A DNA stretch of 64,000 nt from Halorubrum rubrum (GTDB lineage: Archaea > Halobacteriota > Halobacteria > Halobacteriales > Haloferacaceae), in assembly GCF_024494685.1 (NCBI RefSeq), contig NZ_JANHDM010000001.1, positions 248,001 through 312,000 of the forward strand, given 5' to 3'. Below the pieces are notes generated by a model. It did no database searches and had not been told where the DNA came from. It worked only from the letters and a program-made list of their open reading frames with translations. A program made the translations under genes and the position numbers. This document shows positions 33,621 to 42,370 of this stretch, in pieces. How positions within the stretch are numbered: position 1 is the stretch's first letter; every line of letters begins with the position of its first letter.

Positions 33621-33684
33621 CGTACCCGATCGGAGTCGAGGCGAGGACGGACCGACGGACGCAGCGCGGATCGTCTCGAAATGA
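33586..33684 (+). CDS. Putative 32-codon upstream ORF overlapping the PhoU-like gene
   Basis: The frame reads MIVGSVPRSMVPVPDRSRGE and continues to a TGA that overlaps the regulator's ATG in an ATGA arrangement. That geometry is common for coupled haloarchaeal genes. The peptide is basic, unlike most haloarchaeal proteins, and covers the GGTACC palindromes, which argues for a chance frame. Translation is unproven. Confidence 0.3.
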   Translation: MIVGSVPRSMVPVPDRSRGEDGPTDAARIVSK

Positions 33685-34706
33685 ACGACGGAACGGACCC
33701 GTACGAGCGGAAGATCCAGCTCACTGGGGGGACGACGTACACGATCTCGCTCCCGAAGGGCTGGGCGAACGACCGGTCGCTCGACACCGGCGACACCCTC
33801 CATCTGTACCCGAGGGGCGGCCGGCTGCTCCTCGCCCCGCCCGAGACGGACGGGGGCGAGCGGACGGTGTCGCTGTCGGCGGCGCGACACGACCCGGCCG
33901 GGATCGAGCGGCTGGTCGCCGCCGCGTACGTCGCCGGTGCCGACGCCGTCCGCGTCGACGGCGCTCCGGACCGCGCCGGGCGGGCGGCCGTTCGCGACGC
34001 GGTCGCCGGCCTCGTCGGGATCGAGATCGCGGAGGAGACGGAGGAGGCGGTGGTCGCGCGGACGATGCTCGACGTCGCGGACCTCCCGCCGACGCGAACG
34101 CTGGAGCGGATGGCGGACCGGACGCTGACGATGCACGCGGAGGCCGTCGCGGCCGCACTCGCGGGTGACGGCGACGCCGGACGCCGGGTTCGCGGCCAGG
34201 ACGACGACGTCGACCGGCTGTTCGGCCTCCTCTCTCGCGAGTTCCAGCGATCCCTCGTCGAGGTCCCGGCCGACGCCGAGGGCGGGCTCACCCCGTTCGA
34301 CCACTACGCCGTCGCCAGACAGCTGGAGCGGGTCGCGGACCACGCGGCGAAGATCGCCGAGGCCGCCGCCGCGATCGAGGACCCGCCGTCGGACCCGGTC
34401 GCCGAGGACCTCGACCGGCTCGCGACCGACGCGCGGGCGGTCGTCGAGCGGGCGTTCTCGGAGGCGATCGGGGAGTGTGACCCGCGGACGCTCGGGGTGG
34501 TGATCACCGACGCCGAGGACCTCCTCGAGGAGACGCGACGGCTCGACCGGGCGCTCTACGAGCGCGGTCTCGCGGACGGATACGTGCTCGCGACGGTGCT
34601 CGACAGCATCACGCGCACGGTCGAGTACGGGGTCAACGTCGCCGAGGTCGGGCTCCGCGCGGCCCTCCGGGTCGGTCCGGACGGCCCTACCGCTCGAACG
34701 GCGTGA
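33681..34706 (+). CDS. Phosphate uptake regulator with AbrB-like N-terminus and PhoU-like domain
   Basis: This is a 341-residue regulator. Residues 1-45 form a SpoVT/AbrB-type DNA-binding domain (YERKIQLTGGTTYTISLPKGWAN). PhoU-like helical repeats start near residue 140, with DVDRLFGLLSREFQRSLVE and a YAVARQLERVADHAAKIAEA signature that contains the typical ERxxDHA-type motif. Such proteins act on phosphate-responsive promoters in haloarchaea. It lies 235 nt after the phn-type operon on the same strand, behind its own TATA box. It is a good candidate to control that operon. Confidence 0.88.
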   Translation: MNDGTDPYERKIQLTGGTTYTISLPKGWANDRSLDTGDTLHLYPRGGRLLLAPPETDGGERTVSLSAARHDPAGIERLVAAAYVAGADAVRVDGAPDRAGRAAVRDAVAGLVGIEIAEETEEAVVARTMLDVADLPPTRTLERMADRTLTMHAEAVAAALAGDGDAGRRVRGQDDDVDRLFGLLSREFQRSLVEVPADAEGGLTPFDHYAVARQLERVADHAAKIAEAAAAIEDPPSDPVAEDLDRLATDARAVVERAFSEAIGECDPRTLGVVITDAEDLLEETRRLDRALYERGLADGYVLATVLDSITRTVEYGVNVAEVGLRAALRVGPDGPTARTA

Positions 34707-34823
34707 CTCGACCGCTCGTCGAACGGGGAACCGGCGCGCGTCGCCGAGCCGGTGTGCGTCGTCGGATGTGTGCCACCTCTTCACACCGTCAGGGTTTTCA
34801 TCCTGCGACGGGTACTCCGCGGT

Positions 34824-35195
34824 ATGAGTACCGAATCGGTTCAGGGAGGCGGCGACGACGACCCGGCGATCGAGGTGACGCCGGACGCCGCTGCGGAGGC
34901 GCTCTCGCTACTGGAGAGCGAAGAGCTCGACACCGACGAGGCGGGGCTCCGGCTGTTCGTCCAGCAGGGCGGCTGTGCGGGGCTCTCCTACGGGATGCGC
35001 TTCGACACCGAGCCGGAGCCGGACGACCTCGTCGTCGAGCACCACGGGCTGCGGGTGTTCGTCGACCCCGCCAGCCGGAACTACATCGGCGGGAGCAAAC
35101 TCGACTACGAGAGCGGCCTCCAGGCCGCCGGCTTCCACGTGGAGAACCCGAACGTCGTCTCCGAGTGCGGCTGCGGAGAGTCGTTCCGGACCTGA
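34824..35195 (+). CDS. Iron-sulfur cluster assembly accessory protein (IscA/ErpA/HesB type)
   Basis: This is an A-type Fe-S carrier of 123 residues. The three conserved cysteines are present, one in QQGGCAGLSYGM and two in SECGCGESF at the C-terminus. The first 20 residues are an acidic extension. ATG 34824 is preferred; the frame-open region before it is hydrophobic and basic. It probably delivers clusters to ferredoxins, several of which are in this region. Confidence 0.93.
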   Translation: MSTESVQGGGDDDPAIEVTPDAAAEALSLLESEELDTDEAGLRLFVQQGGCAGLSYGMRFDTEPEPDDLVVEHHGLRVFVDPASRNYIGGSKLDYESGLQAAGFHVENPNVVSECGCGESFRT

Positions 35196-35258
35196 GGGGC
35201 CCGAGCGGTCCCGAGCCGTGTCTCGCTTCTTAAGTCGCTCGACCGAGTACCGTGCGGT

Positions 35259-35504
35259 ATGGAACTCGACGCGTCGACGACCGCGGACGGCGAGCGGGTG
35301 TACATCGACCGAGCGCGCGCCGAACGCGGGGCGGAGGGACCCTTCTATCTCGTCTACGCGGACGCGGACGCCGCCGACCGGTGGGGGTTCGCGTGCGGGA
35401 ACTGCGGCTCGCTCGACACCGCGATGGACACGATGGGACGGATCCAGTGTACCGACTGCGGCAACCTCCGGAAGCCGGACGAGTGGGACGCCGCCCACGA
35501 GTGA
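35259..35504 (+). CDS. Small zinc-ribbon protein, haloarchaeal (DUF5816-like)
   Basis: This is an 81-residue soluble protein. A short beta domain (ERVYIDRARAERGAEGPFYL) is followed by a zinc ribbon made by CGNCGS and CTDCGN about 25 residues apart. I recall a haloarchaeal family of this size (DUF5816) but cannot confirm it. The start ATG at 35259 follows a promoter-like CTTAAG at about 35229. Function unknown. Confidence 0.78.
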   Translation: MELDASTTADGERVYIDRARAERGAEGPFYLVYADADAADRWGFACGNCGSLDTAMDTMGRIQCTDCGNLRKPDEWDAAHE

Positions 35505-35601
35505 GTCGCACGGGGCCGGCGCGTTCGGGGTGAACGCGAGGATGTGCGATCCCGAGAACCGTGAGAAAGTTTATCACGGATCCCGACCAACGGTCGGATC
35601 G

Positions 35602-35940
35602 ATGGCCACTGCGAGCATCCCACCGACGACGGAGGCCAGAGACGTCTTTCGTGAGCTCGGATACAGCGTCTCCGAGGGCGGACGCGAGTTCGTCGCGGAG
35701 CGAAAGTGGCGACGCGTCCTCGTCACGGCGCTGTGTATGGAGGACGACGATCTGGGTCCGTATCTCACGGACGGTGGGGAGACGCCGCGACTCCGTTGTT
35801 TCGTCACGTGGCGGAGGAACGCCGACGACCTCCAGGAGCGGCTCACGTCGCTGAAGCCGCCCTACGACTGGGCGGTGATCGGCGTCGACCCCGGCGGCGA
35901 CGACTTCTCCGTGATGGAGGGCGCGCCGGGGAGCCCCTGA
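35602..35940 (+). CDS. Conserved haloarchaeal protein of unknown function
   Basis: This is a 112-residue soluble protein with a mixed alpha/beta character. It contains [54 protein letters not shown] and [15 protein letters not shown]. It begins at ATG 35602, about 30 nt after the TATA-like AAGTTTATCA (35568-35577). It is probably monocistronic and I recognise no catalytic motif. Such proteins are conserved among haloarchaea in my memory, without known role. Confidence 0.75.
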   Translation: MATASIPPTTEARDVFRELGYSVSEGGREFVAERKWRRVLVTALCMEDDDLGPYLTDGGETPRLRCFVTWRRNADDLQERLTSLKPPYDWAVIGVDPGGDDFSVMEGAPGSP

Positions 35941-36014
35941 ACGGAGCCGGCGGTCGAGCGGTCGACCCGCGATCCGCGGGCGGTTTTATAACGGCGTGCG
36001 ATCAATCGGTACAC

Positions 36015-36215
36015 ATGGTGTTCAAGAAGATCACGCTGATCGGAACGAGCGAGGAGAGCTTCGACGCCGCCGCGGACGAGGCGATCGATCGAGCCGAGGA
36101 CACCCTCGAGAACGTCTACTGGGCGGAGGTGAAGGAGTTCGGCGTGGAGATCAAGAACGCGCCGGAACGGGAGTACCAGGCCGAAGTCGAGGTCGCGTTC
36201 GAGCTGGAGGATTAA
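36015..36215 (+). CDS. Dodecin (flavin-storage protein)
   Basis: Dodecin forms hollow dodecamers that hold flavin (riboflavin in the halophile proteins). The 66-residue sequence has the family pattern [20 protein letters not shown], with [13 protein letters not shown] carrying the stacking Trp, and the final strand [17 protein letters not shown]-like TTTTATAAC at 35981-35989 lies about 30 nt upstream. Its TAA overlaps the TAA of the convergent PUA-protein gene. Confidence 0.95.
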   Translation: MVFKKITLIGTSEESFDAAADEAIDRAEDTLENVYWAEVKEFGVEIKNAPEREYQAEVEVAFELED

Positions 36216-36694
36216 GCCGAGAACTCGTAGAGCTCGTCGCCGACGTGGTGGATCGAGGAGACGACCTTCCCGCCGTCGCCGACCATCTCGTCGCCGTCGA
36301 CGAGCGCGCGGCCGACCGCGAGCACCTTGCCGTGGGTCTCCTCCGCGATCACGACGAGGTCGCCCTCGCGGATCGCCACGTCCGCCTCGACGATCCCCGG
36401 CCGCATCACGTCCGCGCCGTCGGAGACGAACGAGATCGCGCCCGCGTCGACGGTGACGACGCCCGTCTCGGGGTCGTAGTCGTTCGCTCCCCGGACGGTG
36501 AGGAACGGCTCGTCGTCGTCGACGTAGAAGACCGCCGGGTCGCCGTCGACGAGCACCAACTGGTAGTTCGCGTCGACGAACTCGACGAGTTCGAACGTGT
36601 CTCCGTCGACGTCGACGCCGAGGTGGTCGGCGACCGCCTCGCGGATCGCGGTGATCTCGTCGCTCCGGAGGTGGTGTCGGGATTTCACCTGCAT
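36212..36694 (-). CDS. PUA-domain RNA-binding protein
   Basis: This is a 160-residue protein with an N-terminal alpha/beta domain ([20 protein letters not shown]) and a C-terminal PUA domain. The PUA domain (about 75-150) contains [39 protein letters not shown] and [16 protein letters not shown]. The archaeal family is related to pre-PUA proteins and MCT-1/Tma20-like factors, so a role in rRNA, tRNA or ribosome handling is likely. The stop overlaps that of dodecin on the other strand. Confidence 0.9.
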   Translation of the reverse strand: MQVKSRHHLRSDEITAIREAVADHLGVDVDGDTFELVEFVDANYQLVLVDGDPAVFYVDDDEPFLTVRGANDYDPETGVVTVDAGAISFVSDGADVMRPGIVEADVAIREGDLVVIAEETHGKVLAVGRALVDGDEMVGDGGKVVSSIHHVGDELYEFSA

Positions 36695-36813
36695 GGCCGC
36701 CCGATCGGTCGGCGCGCCGATAAAGGGCCCGTTCCGCGGTCACGCGCCGGCGGCGTGGACGTCTCGCGGAAACCGGTTCGTGCGGCGGCACACGACGCCG
36801 GTTCGCGGGGTGT

Positions 36814-36834
36814 CACACGACACCGGTTCGTGTG
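36814..36834. promoter_or_regulatory. Perfect inverted repeat before the ferredoxin promoter
   Basis: CACACGA-CACCGGT-TCGTGTG is a 7-7-7 palindrome. It is part of three imperfect direct repeats of CCGGTTCGxG spaced by about 25 nt between 36772 and 36835. It lies 35 nt upstream of the ferredoxin TATA element, where an archaeal activator would bind. Confidence 0.45.
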
Positions 36835-36866
36835 GTGAATTCCCGGAGCGTTGGCCCGATCAAAAC

Positions 36867-36877
36867 GGTATTAAACC
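36867..36877 (+). promoter_or_regulatory. TATA box of the membrane-anchored ferredoxin gene
   Basis: GGTATTAAACC lies about 26 nt before the ATG at 36898, which predicts a leaderless mRNA. Confidence 0.55.
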
Positions 36878-36897
36878 ACCTCTCCATAGTCGTCGGT

Positions 36898-37479
36898 ATG
36901 CTTGACCCACTGCCGATCGCGCTCGCAGCGATCGCGACGCTGACGGTCGTTCTCGTCAGTACGCTGAAGGGAACGGGGTGGGAGCCCACCGAGGACATCT
37001 CCGATGAGATCGTCGAACGGCGCGCCGAGTCCCTCCCGGATCCCGGCTTCCCCGAGCCCGGCAACCGCGCGATCGGCGCGGGCGGCGGTGGCGGCGGCGC
37101 GATCCCGGCGGGCGGCGAGGGCGGCGAGGGCGAACTCGAGGAGGGCGGGTCGGCGAGCGCCGGTCCCGGCGACATCCCCGAAGACGAGGTCGAGTACTTC
37201 GAGGTCGAGTTCGCGAAGCAGGGCGAGACGGTCGAACTCGCGAACGACGAGCCGATCCTCGACCAGGGCGAAGAGCAGGGGTGGGACCTCCCGTACGCCT
37301 GCCGGCAGGGACAGTGCGTCTCGTGTGCCGGTCGGATCACCGACGGTCCCTCCGAGGACTTCGTCGAACACGACAACCAGCAGATGCTGGACGAGAACGA
37401 GCTCGGGGACGGCTACACGCTCACCTGCGTCGCGTACCCCCGCGACTCCTTCACCATCGAGACCGGCGAGGCCCCCTGA
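36898..37479 (+). CDS. Membrane-anchored [2Fe-2S] ferredoxin
   Basis: This is a 193-residue electron carrier. Residues 3-22 form a membrane helix (LPIALAAIATLTVVLVSTLK). A Gly-rich linker (about 50-85, with a run of six Gly) leads to the ferredoxin domain. The cluster ligands are in CRQGQCVSCAG (C-x4-C-x2-C) and the later LTCVAYP. The anchor suggests it passes electrons at the membrane, for example to respiratory or desaturase enzymes. ATG 36898 is supported by the TATA box. A GTG start at 36832 is frame-open but less likely. Confidence 0.9.
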   Translation: MLDPLPIALAAIATLTVVLVSTLKGTGWEPTEDISDEIVERRAESLPDPGFPEPGNRAIGAGGGGGGAIPAGGEGGEGELEEGGSASAGPGDIPEDEVEYFEVEFAKQGETVELANDEPILDQGEEQGWDLPYACRQGQCVSCAGRITDGPSEDFVEHDNQQMLDENELGDGYTLTCVAYPRDSFTIETGEAP

Positions 37480-37562
37480 ACGCTCCCGGCGACGGCCCCC
37501 GATCGCCTTCGGCGACGATCCGCTCGCGACACCCTTTTTTTCGTCTCCGCCGTACCCGCTCC

Positions 37563-37976
37563 ATGTCACTGGTAGCCGTCGTCGTCGGGATCCTCCTCGC
37601 GCTGGCGGCCGCACTCGTCCACCGCGACGCGACGCGGGTCGGCGTCGAGACGGGATCGCCGGCGCTGTGGACCGGTCTCGTTCTGCTCGCCGGCGGCACG
37701 GGAGCGGCCACGGCGCTTCTCGTCCCCGACGCCCCGATTCCGGGCGTCCTCGTGGTGGTCGCGTTGGGGCCGCTCTTGTACCTCCTCGAGCGCGACGACT
37801 CGCTTCGCGGCGACGACGACCCGGACCCGACGCAGCTCCCGAGCGCGGCGGCGGACGGACCCGCGTCGACGGGCGGAGAGCCGGCGCGGACGGACGCCGG
37901 CGAAACCGGCGAAACCGGCGAAATCGGCGAGCGCGCCGACGGGGATCCCGCTCCGTCGACGGGTCGAGACGGGTGA
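37563..37976 (+). CDS. Small membrane protein with long acidic tail
   Basis: This is a 137-residue protein. It has three hydrophobic helices (about 2-20, 32-52 and 58-76), then a 60-residue disordered tail rich in Asp, Thr and Gly, including a GETGETGEIGE repeat. It starts 84 nt after the ferredoxin gene; a T-rich CCCTTTTTTT at 37531-37540 may be that gene's terminator or this gene's promoter. No function can be assigned. Confidence 0.7.
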   Translation: MSLVAVVVGILLALAAALVHRDATRVGVETGSPALWTGLVLLAGGTGAATALLVPDAPIPGVLVVVALGPLLYLLERDDSLRGDDDPDPTQLPSAAADGPASTGGEPARTDAGETGETGEIGERADGDPAPSTGRDG

Positions 37977-38091
37977 CGCCGGACGAGAGCTTCGGGAGTC
38001 TTCGGTCATCGACGGTGACGTAGTTGGTTTCGACGATGCGAGCGACTCCCAAACCGCAACCTTCCAAAGGTTCGGGCGCGAAGGAGAGGTA

Positions 38092-38418
38092 ATGAGCGAC
38101 GAGAGCCTCGCGGAGCGGATCGAGACGTGGATGGTCGGCCAGATGCCAATCATCCAGATGCACGGCGGGACGAGCGTCGTGCGCGAGGCCGACCCGGAGA
38201 CGGGCGAGGTCGTGGTCGAACTCGGCGGCGGCTGCGCGGGCTGTGGCGTCTCGAACGTCACCGCCGAGAACATCCGCCGTGACCTCATCACCGACTTCGA
38301 GGCGGTCACCGACGTCACGGTTCGGGTCCCCTCCTCCGGCGACCAGGGGGCCTCGACCGTCGAGGGCGGCCGCGGCGGGGAGCTCCGCCACGAGACGGAC
38401 GCCTCGAACCACTTCTGA
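38092..38418 (+). CDS. NifU C-terminal (NfuA-type) iron-sulfur scaffold protein
   Basis: This is a 108-residue Fe-S scaffold. The Nfu motif GGGCAGCGVSNVT contains the CxxC pair that binds a cluster. The sequence MHGGTSVVREADPETGEVVV before it is family-typical, although the usual VRPxLxxDGGD start is replaced by QMPIIQMHGG. With the IscA-like gene 3 kb upstream it gives two Fe-S assembly factors close to two ferredoxin genes. Confidence 0.9.
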   Translation: MSDESLAERIETWMVGQMPIIQMHGGTSVVREADPETGEVVVELGGGCAGCGVSNVTAENIRRDLITDFEAVTDVTVRVPSSGDQGASTVEGGRGGELRHETDASNHF

Positions 38419-38474
38419 GCGCGGGCCGAGTCGCGTCGCGGTCGACCGCCGATCCCGGCCGCCACCGCCGTCCG

Positions 38475-39989
38475 CTACAGCGCGTTCTCCAGCGCCGAGG
38501 CCACGCTCCGTGCCTTCTCCGCGAGCGCCTCGGGGACGTGGCCCGCCGCGACCGACGCGTCGAGGACCTCGTCGTCGACGCGCTCGACCGTCCCGTCGGG
38601 GTGTTTGATCACGTCGACGTGGAGATCGACGTAGCGGGCGGCGTCCGGAAACGCCTCGACGGGGGTACAGACGTTGACGTAGGTTCCCTTCACCGTCCCC
38701 TCGGCGTCGCGGTAGGTGGTGGGGTACCACCACCGACCCTCCTTGAGGCTCGTCACCGCGACGTCGCCCGCCTCCCTGCGCGTGCCGAGCCCGTCGTAGC
38801 GCCCGCCGGGCGTCATCTCCCGTTCGACGGTGAGCGATCCGTCGTCGTCGACCGCGGTCACGTCGCCCTCGCCGAGAGTGATCAGTCGGCCGTCGGGCTT
38901 GCCGTGCTCGATCCGGAGCCGGTCGCCCGCCGCCGGGCCGAAGGAGTCGCGGACGGCGGCGAAGGGGAAGTCGGCGTCCGGGGCCGGATCACAGAGCGCC
39001 TCCGCGAAGTCGACGCCCGCCGACGCCGACGCGGAGCCCGCCTTGATCCGGTGGTGCCCCGGCATCGTCGCGGTCACCTCCCGGCGGACCGAATCGAGCG
39101 CGAAGCGCGACTCGCGACCGAACCAGACCCACGCGCCGGCGTTCGGGCGGGCGAGCGGCTCGGTGCGCGCCTCCGAGGGGCTGCCGAGGAGGCCGACGCC
39201 GTCGACGTCGAGGTCGTCCGTGCCGTCGACGCCGACCGCCTCCGCGAGCCGCTCGGCCTCGTCGACGGCGCGTTCCAACCCCGCCTCGAGGTCGTCCATC
39301 TCCACATCGAGCGCGGCGGGACCCCAGACCGCGCGCCACCCCTCTGGCGGTTCGATCCCGAGGAGATCGATCATCCCCGCGAGCTCGCGAGCCGCCTCGT
39401 CGTCGCGAACGTCGACGCGGGTCCCCGAGCCCGGCTCCAGCGTGACGAGGCCGCCTCCGACCCGCAACTCCGCGTCGAGCTCCGGCCGACGCGACGCCCA
39501 GGGCGGGGCCGACGCCCGCACCTGGGCTCGGACCCGGTCGCCCGTCTCGACGCGGGCGTCGACGTTCCCGTACGGGAGGTACCCCTCGACGGGGGCGTCC
39601 GCGGCGACGCCGTCGTCCGCGGCCGCACCGTCCTCGGAGGAGTCGCCGCCGGGGCCGACGGCCAGATCGAGGACCGCGCCGCCGCCGAGCGTCTCCGCCA
39701 CCTCGCCGTCGAGGACGGTCCCGACCGGCGTCGGATCGCCGTACGCGAGCGCGTCGATCCCGACGTCGACGAGCAGGTCCCGGAGCGCCGCGACCGCGTC
39801 GGGAGCGCCGATGACGCCGACGCCCTGGCGGTCGTCGGTCGTCTCGATCCTGGCGTCCGGCGGGGCGGTGTGGAACGTCGCGTCGAAGCGTCGGCGGATC
39901 GGCGACGAGGCGTCGACGACGGCGTGGTCGGCCTCGAGCAGGAGCCGCGTCAGCGCGGTGGCGTAGATCCCGCGGACTCGCGCGTTCAC
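38475..39989 (-). CDS. FAU-1-type RNA-binding ribonuclease (S1-like, DUF402)
   Basis: This is a 504-residue protein resembling archaeal FAU-1, an RNase E/G-like protein that binds AU-rich RNA and processes 5S rRNA precursors. The N-terminus (NARVRGIYATALTRLLLEAD) is the family start. An S1-like part lies at about 110-200. The C-terminal DUF402 region has GRYDGLGTRREAGDVAVTSL, GRWWYPTTYRDAEGTVKGTY and YVDLHVDVIKHPDGTVERVD, and it ends in an alpha helix. The start is a GTG at 39989, because no in-frame ATG gives a sensible N-terminus. Acidic insertions are present near 125-150. Confidence 0.85.
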   Translation of the reverse strand: MNARVRGIYATALTRLLLEADHAVVDASSPIRRRFDATFHTAPPDARIETTDDRQGVGVIGAPDAVAALRDLLVDVGIDALAYGDPTPVGTVLDGEVAETLGGGAVLDLAVGPGGDSSEDGAAADDGVAADAPVEGYLPYGNVDARVETGDRVRAQVRASAPPWASRRPELDAELRVGGGLVTLEPGSGTRVDVRDDEAARELAGMIDLLGIEPPEGWRAVWGPAALDVEMDDLEAGLERAVDEAERLAEAVGVDGTDDLDVDGVGLLGSPSEARTEPLARPNAGAWVWFGRESRFALDSVRREVTATMPGHHRIKAGSASASAGVDFAEALCDPAPDADFPFAAVRDSFGPAAGDRLRIEHGKPDGRLITLGEGDVTAVDDDGSLTVEREMTPGGRYDGLGTRREAGDVAVTSLKEGRWWYPTTYRDAEGTVKGTYVNVCTPVEAFPDAARYVDLHVDVIKHPDGTVERVDDEVLDASVAAGHVPEALAEKARSVASALENAL

Positions 39990-40224
39990 GTCCGCACACC
40001 TCGGTCCGATCGCGTCTCGGTCGCGTTCCCGCGTCGTCCATCGGCGTTCATGTCGGAGGGTTTCGGACGCGACCGCTTGAACCTCCGGTGTTCGGCGGGT
40101 CGGACGATCACGGCGAGGCGGGTACGGTCGACGACTCGAGCCGGGGTGACGGCGCCTCGAATCGCCGTGACAACACTGACCGCGACGGCGACCGCTTAAG
40201 TCCGAACGGACCGAACCCGTTCGC

Positions 40225-41262
40225 ATGGACTCACGGTCGGATCCCGTCGAGCGGGGCGACGACGGCGACCGCGACCTCTACGACGTCGCCACGTGGGAGG
40301 AACGCACCTCCCTCGACGGGCTCGCGGTCGCGTTGTACTGGCTTCTCACGCGCTCGGCGAAGGCGCTCCTCGTGCTGCTGGCCGGGGTGATCCTCCTGAG
40401 CATCTTCGCCTCGTTCGGCGTGGGACTGATCTTCGATCCGGCCGTCGCCGCGCTGGTCGCGCTGTCCGCGATCCCCGCGTTCGGGCTCGCGGCGTACGTG
40501 TACGTCTCCGACGTCACCACCGGCGAGCCGCTCTCGCTTCTGGTCGCGACGTTCCTTCTGTCCGTGTTGACCGCGACGTTCGCGGCGGTGCTCAACGGGT
40601 TCGCCCGCCCGCTCTTCGAACCGCTCGGCTTTCTCGGGCTCGTGCTCTTCTTCTTCGTCGTTGTCGGTCCGATAGAGGAGACGGTGAAGCTGCTCGCGGT
40701 GCGGCTGTACGCGTACACCGACGAGCGGTTCGACGCCGTGATCGACGGCGCGGTGTACGGCGCGATCGCCGGGCTCGGCTTCGCCGTCATCGAGAACCTG
40801 CTGTACATCGCGCGGAGCGTCGACATCGCGGACCTCTCCTTCGGGCTCGCGGCGCTCGGCGCGGGCGACGGGATCGCCGCGCTCCGCGCGCTCGCCGGCC
40901 CCGGCCACGTCGTCTACTCGGCCTTTGCGGGATACTACCTCGGCCTCGCGAAGTTCAACCCCGAGAACCGGGGACCGATCGTGATAAAGGGGCTCGTGAT
41001 CGCGGCGACGATCCACGCGCTGTACAACACCCTCGTGGGGCCGGCCACGGTCGTCCTCTCCTCCGTCTCCGGGCTGCCGCAGGTGCCCGCGCTGTTCGTC
41101 TTCGTCGTCGTCTTTCAGGGCTTCTTCGGGTATCTCCTGGTACGGAAGCTCCGGCGCTACCGGGACGCGTACCTCGCGACGCGCGGTGAGCGGACGAGCG
41201 GCGCGACGGGCGACGGACGCGGCCCGGAGGCGACTCCCGAACGCGACGAGTTCGAGAAGTGA
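40225..41262 (+). CDS. PrsW-family intramembrane metalloprotease
   Basis: This is a 345-residue membrane protein with about eight helices. The PrsW/CPBP-like motifs are visible: VGPIEETVKLLAV (EE), GLGFAVIENLLYI (ExxxN), GPGHVVYSAFAGY (His) and IHALYNTLV (H). PrsW cuts anti-sigma factors in bacteria. The archaeal substrates are not known. The ends are acidic and disordered. The start ATG is preceded by a CTTAAG promoter-like element at 40195-40200. Confidence 0.92.
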   Translation: MDSRSDPVERGDDGDRDLYDVATWEERTSLDGLAVALYWLLTRSAKALLVLLAGVILLSIFASFGVGLIFDPAVAALVALSAIPAFGLAAYVYVSDVTTGEPLSLLVATFLLSVLTATFAAVLNGFARPLFEPLGFLGLVLFFFVVVGPIEETVKLLAVRLYAYTDERFDAVIDGAVYGAIAGLGFAVIENLLYIARSVDIADLSFGLAALGAGDGIAALRALAGPGHVVYSAFAGYYLGLAKFNPENRGPIVIKGLVIAATIHALYNTLVGPATVVLSSVSGLPQVPALFVFVVVFQGFFGYLLVRKLRRYRDAYLATRGERTSGATGDGRGPEATPERDEFEK

Positions 41263-41283
41263 GCCGGACGGACGACGATCCGG

Positions 41284-42264
41284 CTACGGCGGCGACTCGA
41301 CGCGCGATCGATCGCCGGTTCCGCCGGTGAGCGCGCTGGCGAGCGCACCCTTGACGACGACGTCGTCGCCGAGTTCGGTGAGCCGGATCTCCGGGACGTT
41401 GATGAACACCATCTCAGCGAGCTTCTCGCGGACCGGGTCGAGGACGCGCTCGGGGTTGTTGAGCGCGACCGCGCCGCCGACGCTGACGACGAGCGGGGCG
41501 TACGCGTGGATCACGTTCGCGATCCCCATCGCGTTCCAGTGGGCGAGCTGGTCTATCACGTGGTCGGCGAAGGTGTCCTCGCCGGCGGCCTCGAAGACGT
41601 CGATCGCGGAGAAGTCGGGGTCCTCGATCGGGAGGGCGGTCTCGATGGGGTCCTCCTCGTGGAGCTCGCGGGCGTACTTCGGGATGTTGTTGCCCGAGCA
41701 GTACCCCTCCCAGTGGCCGTCGAGGCCGCACCCGCAGGTCATGAATCCGTGCGGGTCGACGGTCATGTGGCCGACCTCGCCCGCGTTGCCGTCCCACCCC
41801 GAGAGGACGTTGCCGTCGACGGCGACGCCCGCGCCGATCCCCGAGGAGACGGTGAGGTACACCATGTCGTCGGGGTTGCGCTCGGAGTGGAACCGTTCGC
41901 CGATCACGCCCGCGTTGGTGTCGTTGTGGAGGTGGACCTCCTCGGTGTCGAGCAGCCGCGAGACCGGGCCGACGAGCGGGATCCGCTCGACGGTGTCCGG
42001 GAGGTTCGCCGGGTTCAACACGACCCCGGCCGCGAGGTCGAGCGGGCCGATGGAGCCGATCCCGGCGGCGACGACCGCGTCCGGGTCGACGCCGGCCTCC
42101 GCGCACGCGTTCCGGACGACGCTCAACACCGCCTCGGTGACGGCGATGCCGGTCGGGCCACGAGGGGTTCCGCGCACGTCGGAGCCGAGCACGGTCGCCG
42201 TCTCGTCGCCGACGACCGCGCGGACGTTCGTCGCGCCGAGGTCGACGCCCACGTAGTAAGCCAT
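41284..42264 (-). CDS. ROK-family sugar kinase, probable glucokinase
   Basis: This kinase is expected to phosphorylate glucose or a related sugar with ATP. The 326-residue protein has the ATP-binding start YYVGVDLGATNVRAVVGD and the sugar-binding HNDTNAGVIGE. The ROK signature GAGVAVDGNVLSGWDGNAGEVGHMTVD follows, and a zinc motif CGCGLDGHWEGYCSG replaces the usual CxCGxxGCxE. Glucokinase is the likeliest activity given the Azf-like dehydrogenase and gluconeogenic genes elsewhere in the window. The gene is monocistronic. Confidence 0.88.
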   Translation of the reverse strand: MAYYVGVDLGATNVRAVVGDETATVLGSDVRGTPRGPTGIAVTEAVLSVVRNACAEAGVDPDAVVAAGIGSIGPLDLAAGVVLNPANLPDTVERIPLVGPVSRLLDTEEVHLHNDTNAGVIGERFHSERNPDDMVYLTVSSGIGAGVAVDGNVLSGWDGNAGEVGHMTVDPHGFMTCGCGLDGHWEGYCSGNNIPKYARELHEEDPIETALPIEDPDFSAIDVFEAAGEDTFADHVIDQLAHWNAMGIANVIHAYAPLVVSVGGAVALNNPERVLDPVREKLAEMVFINVPEIRLTELGDDVVVKGALASALTGGTGDRSRVESPP

Positions 42265-42370
42265 CGGCGGAAAGAGGGCCCCGTTACCACTTAATCGGGA
42301 CGGTTCGGGTGTCGCGGTCGCTCGTGACCGGTCGAACGTGTCGGTGTCGAAGGAGAGCGGTCGAGGCGAC

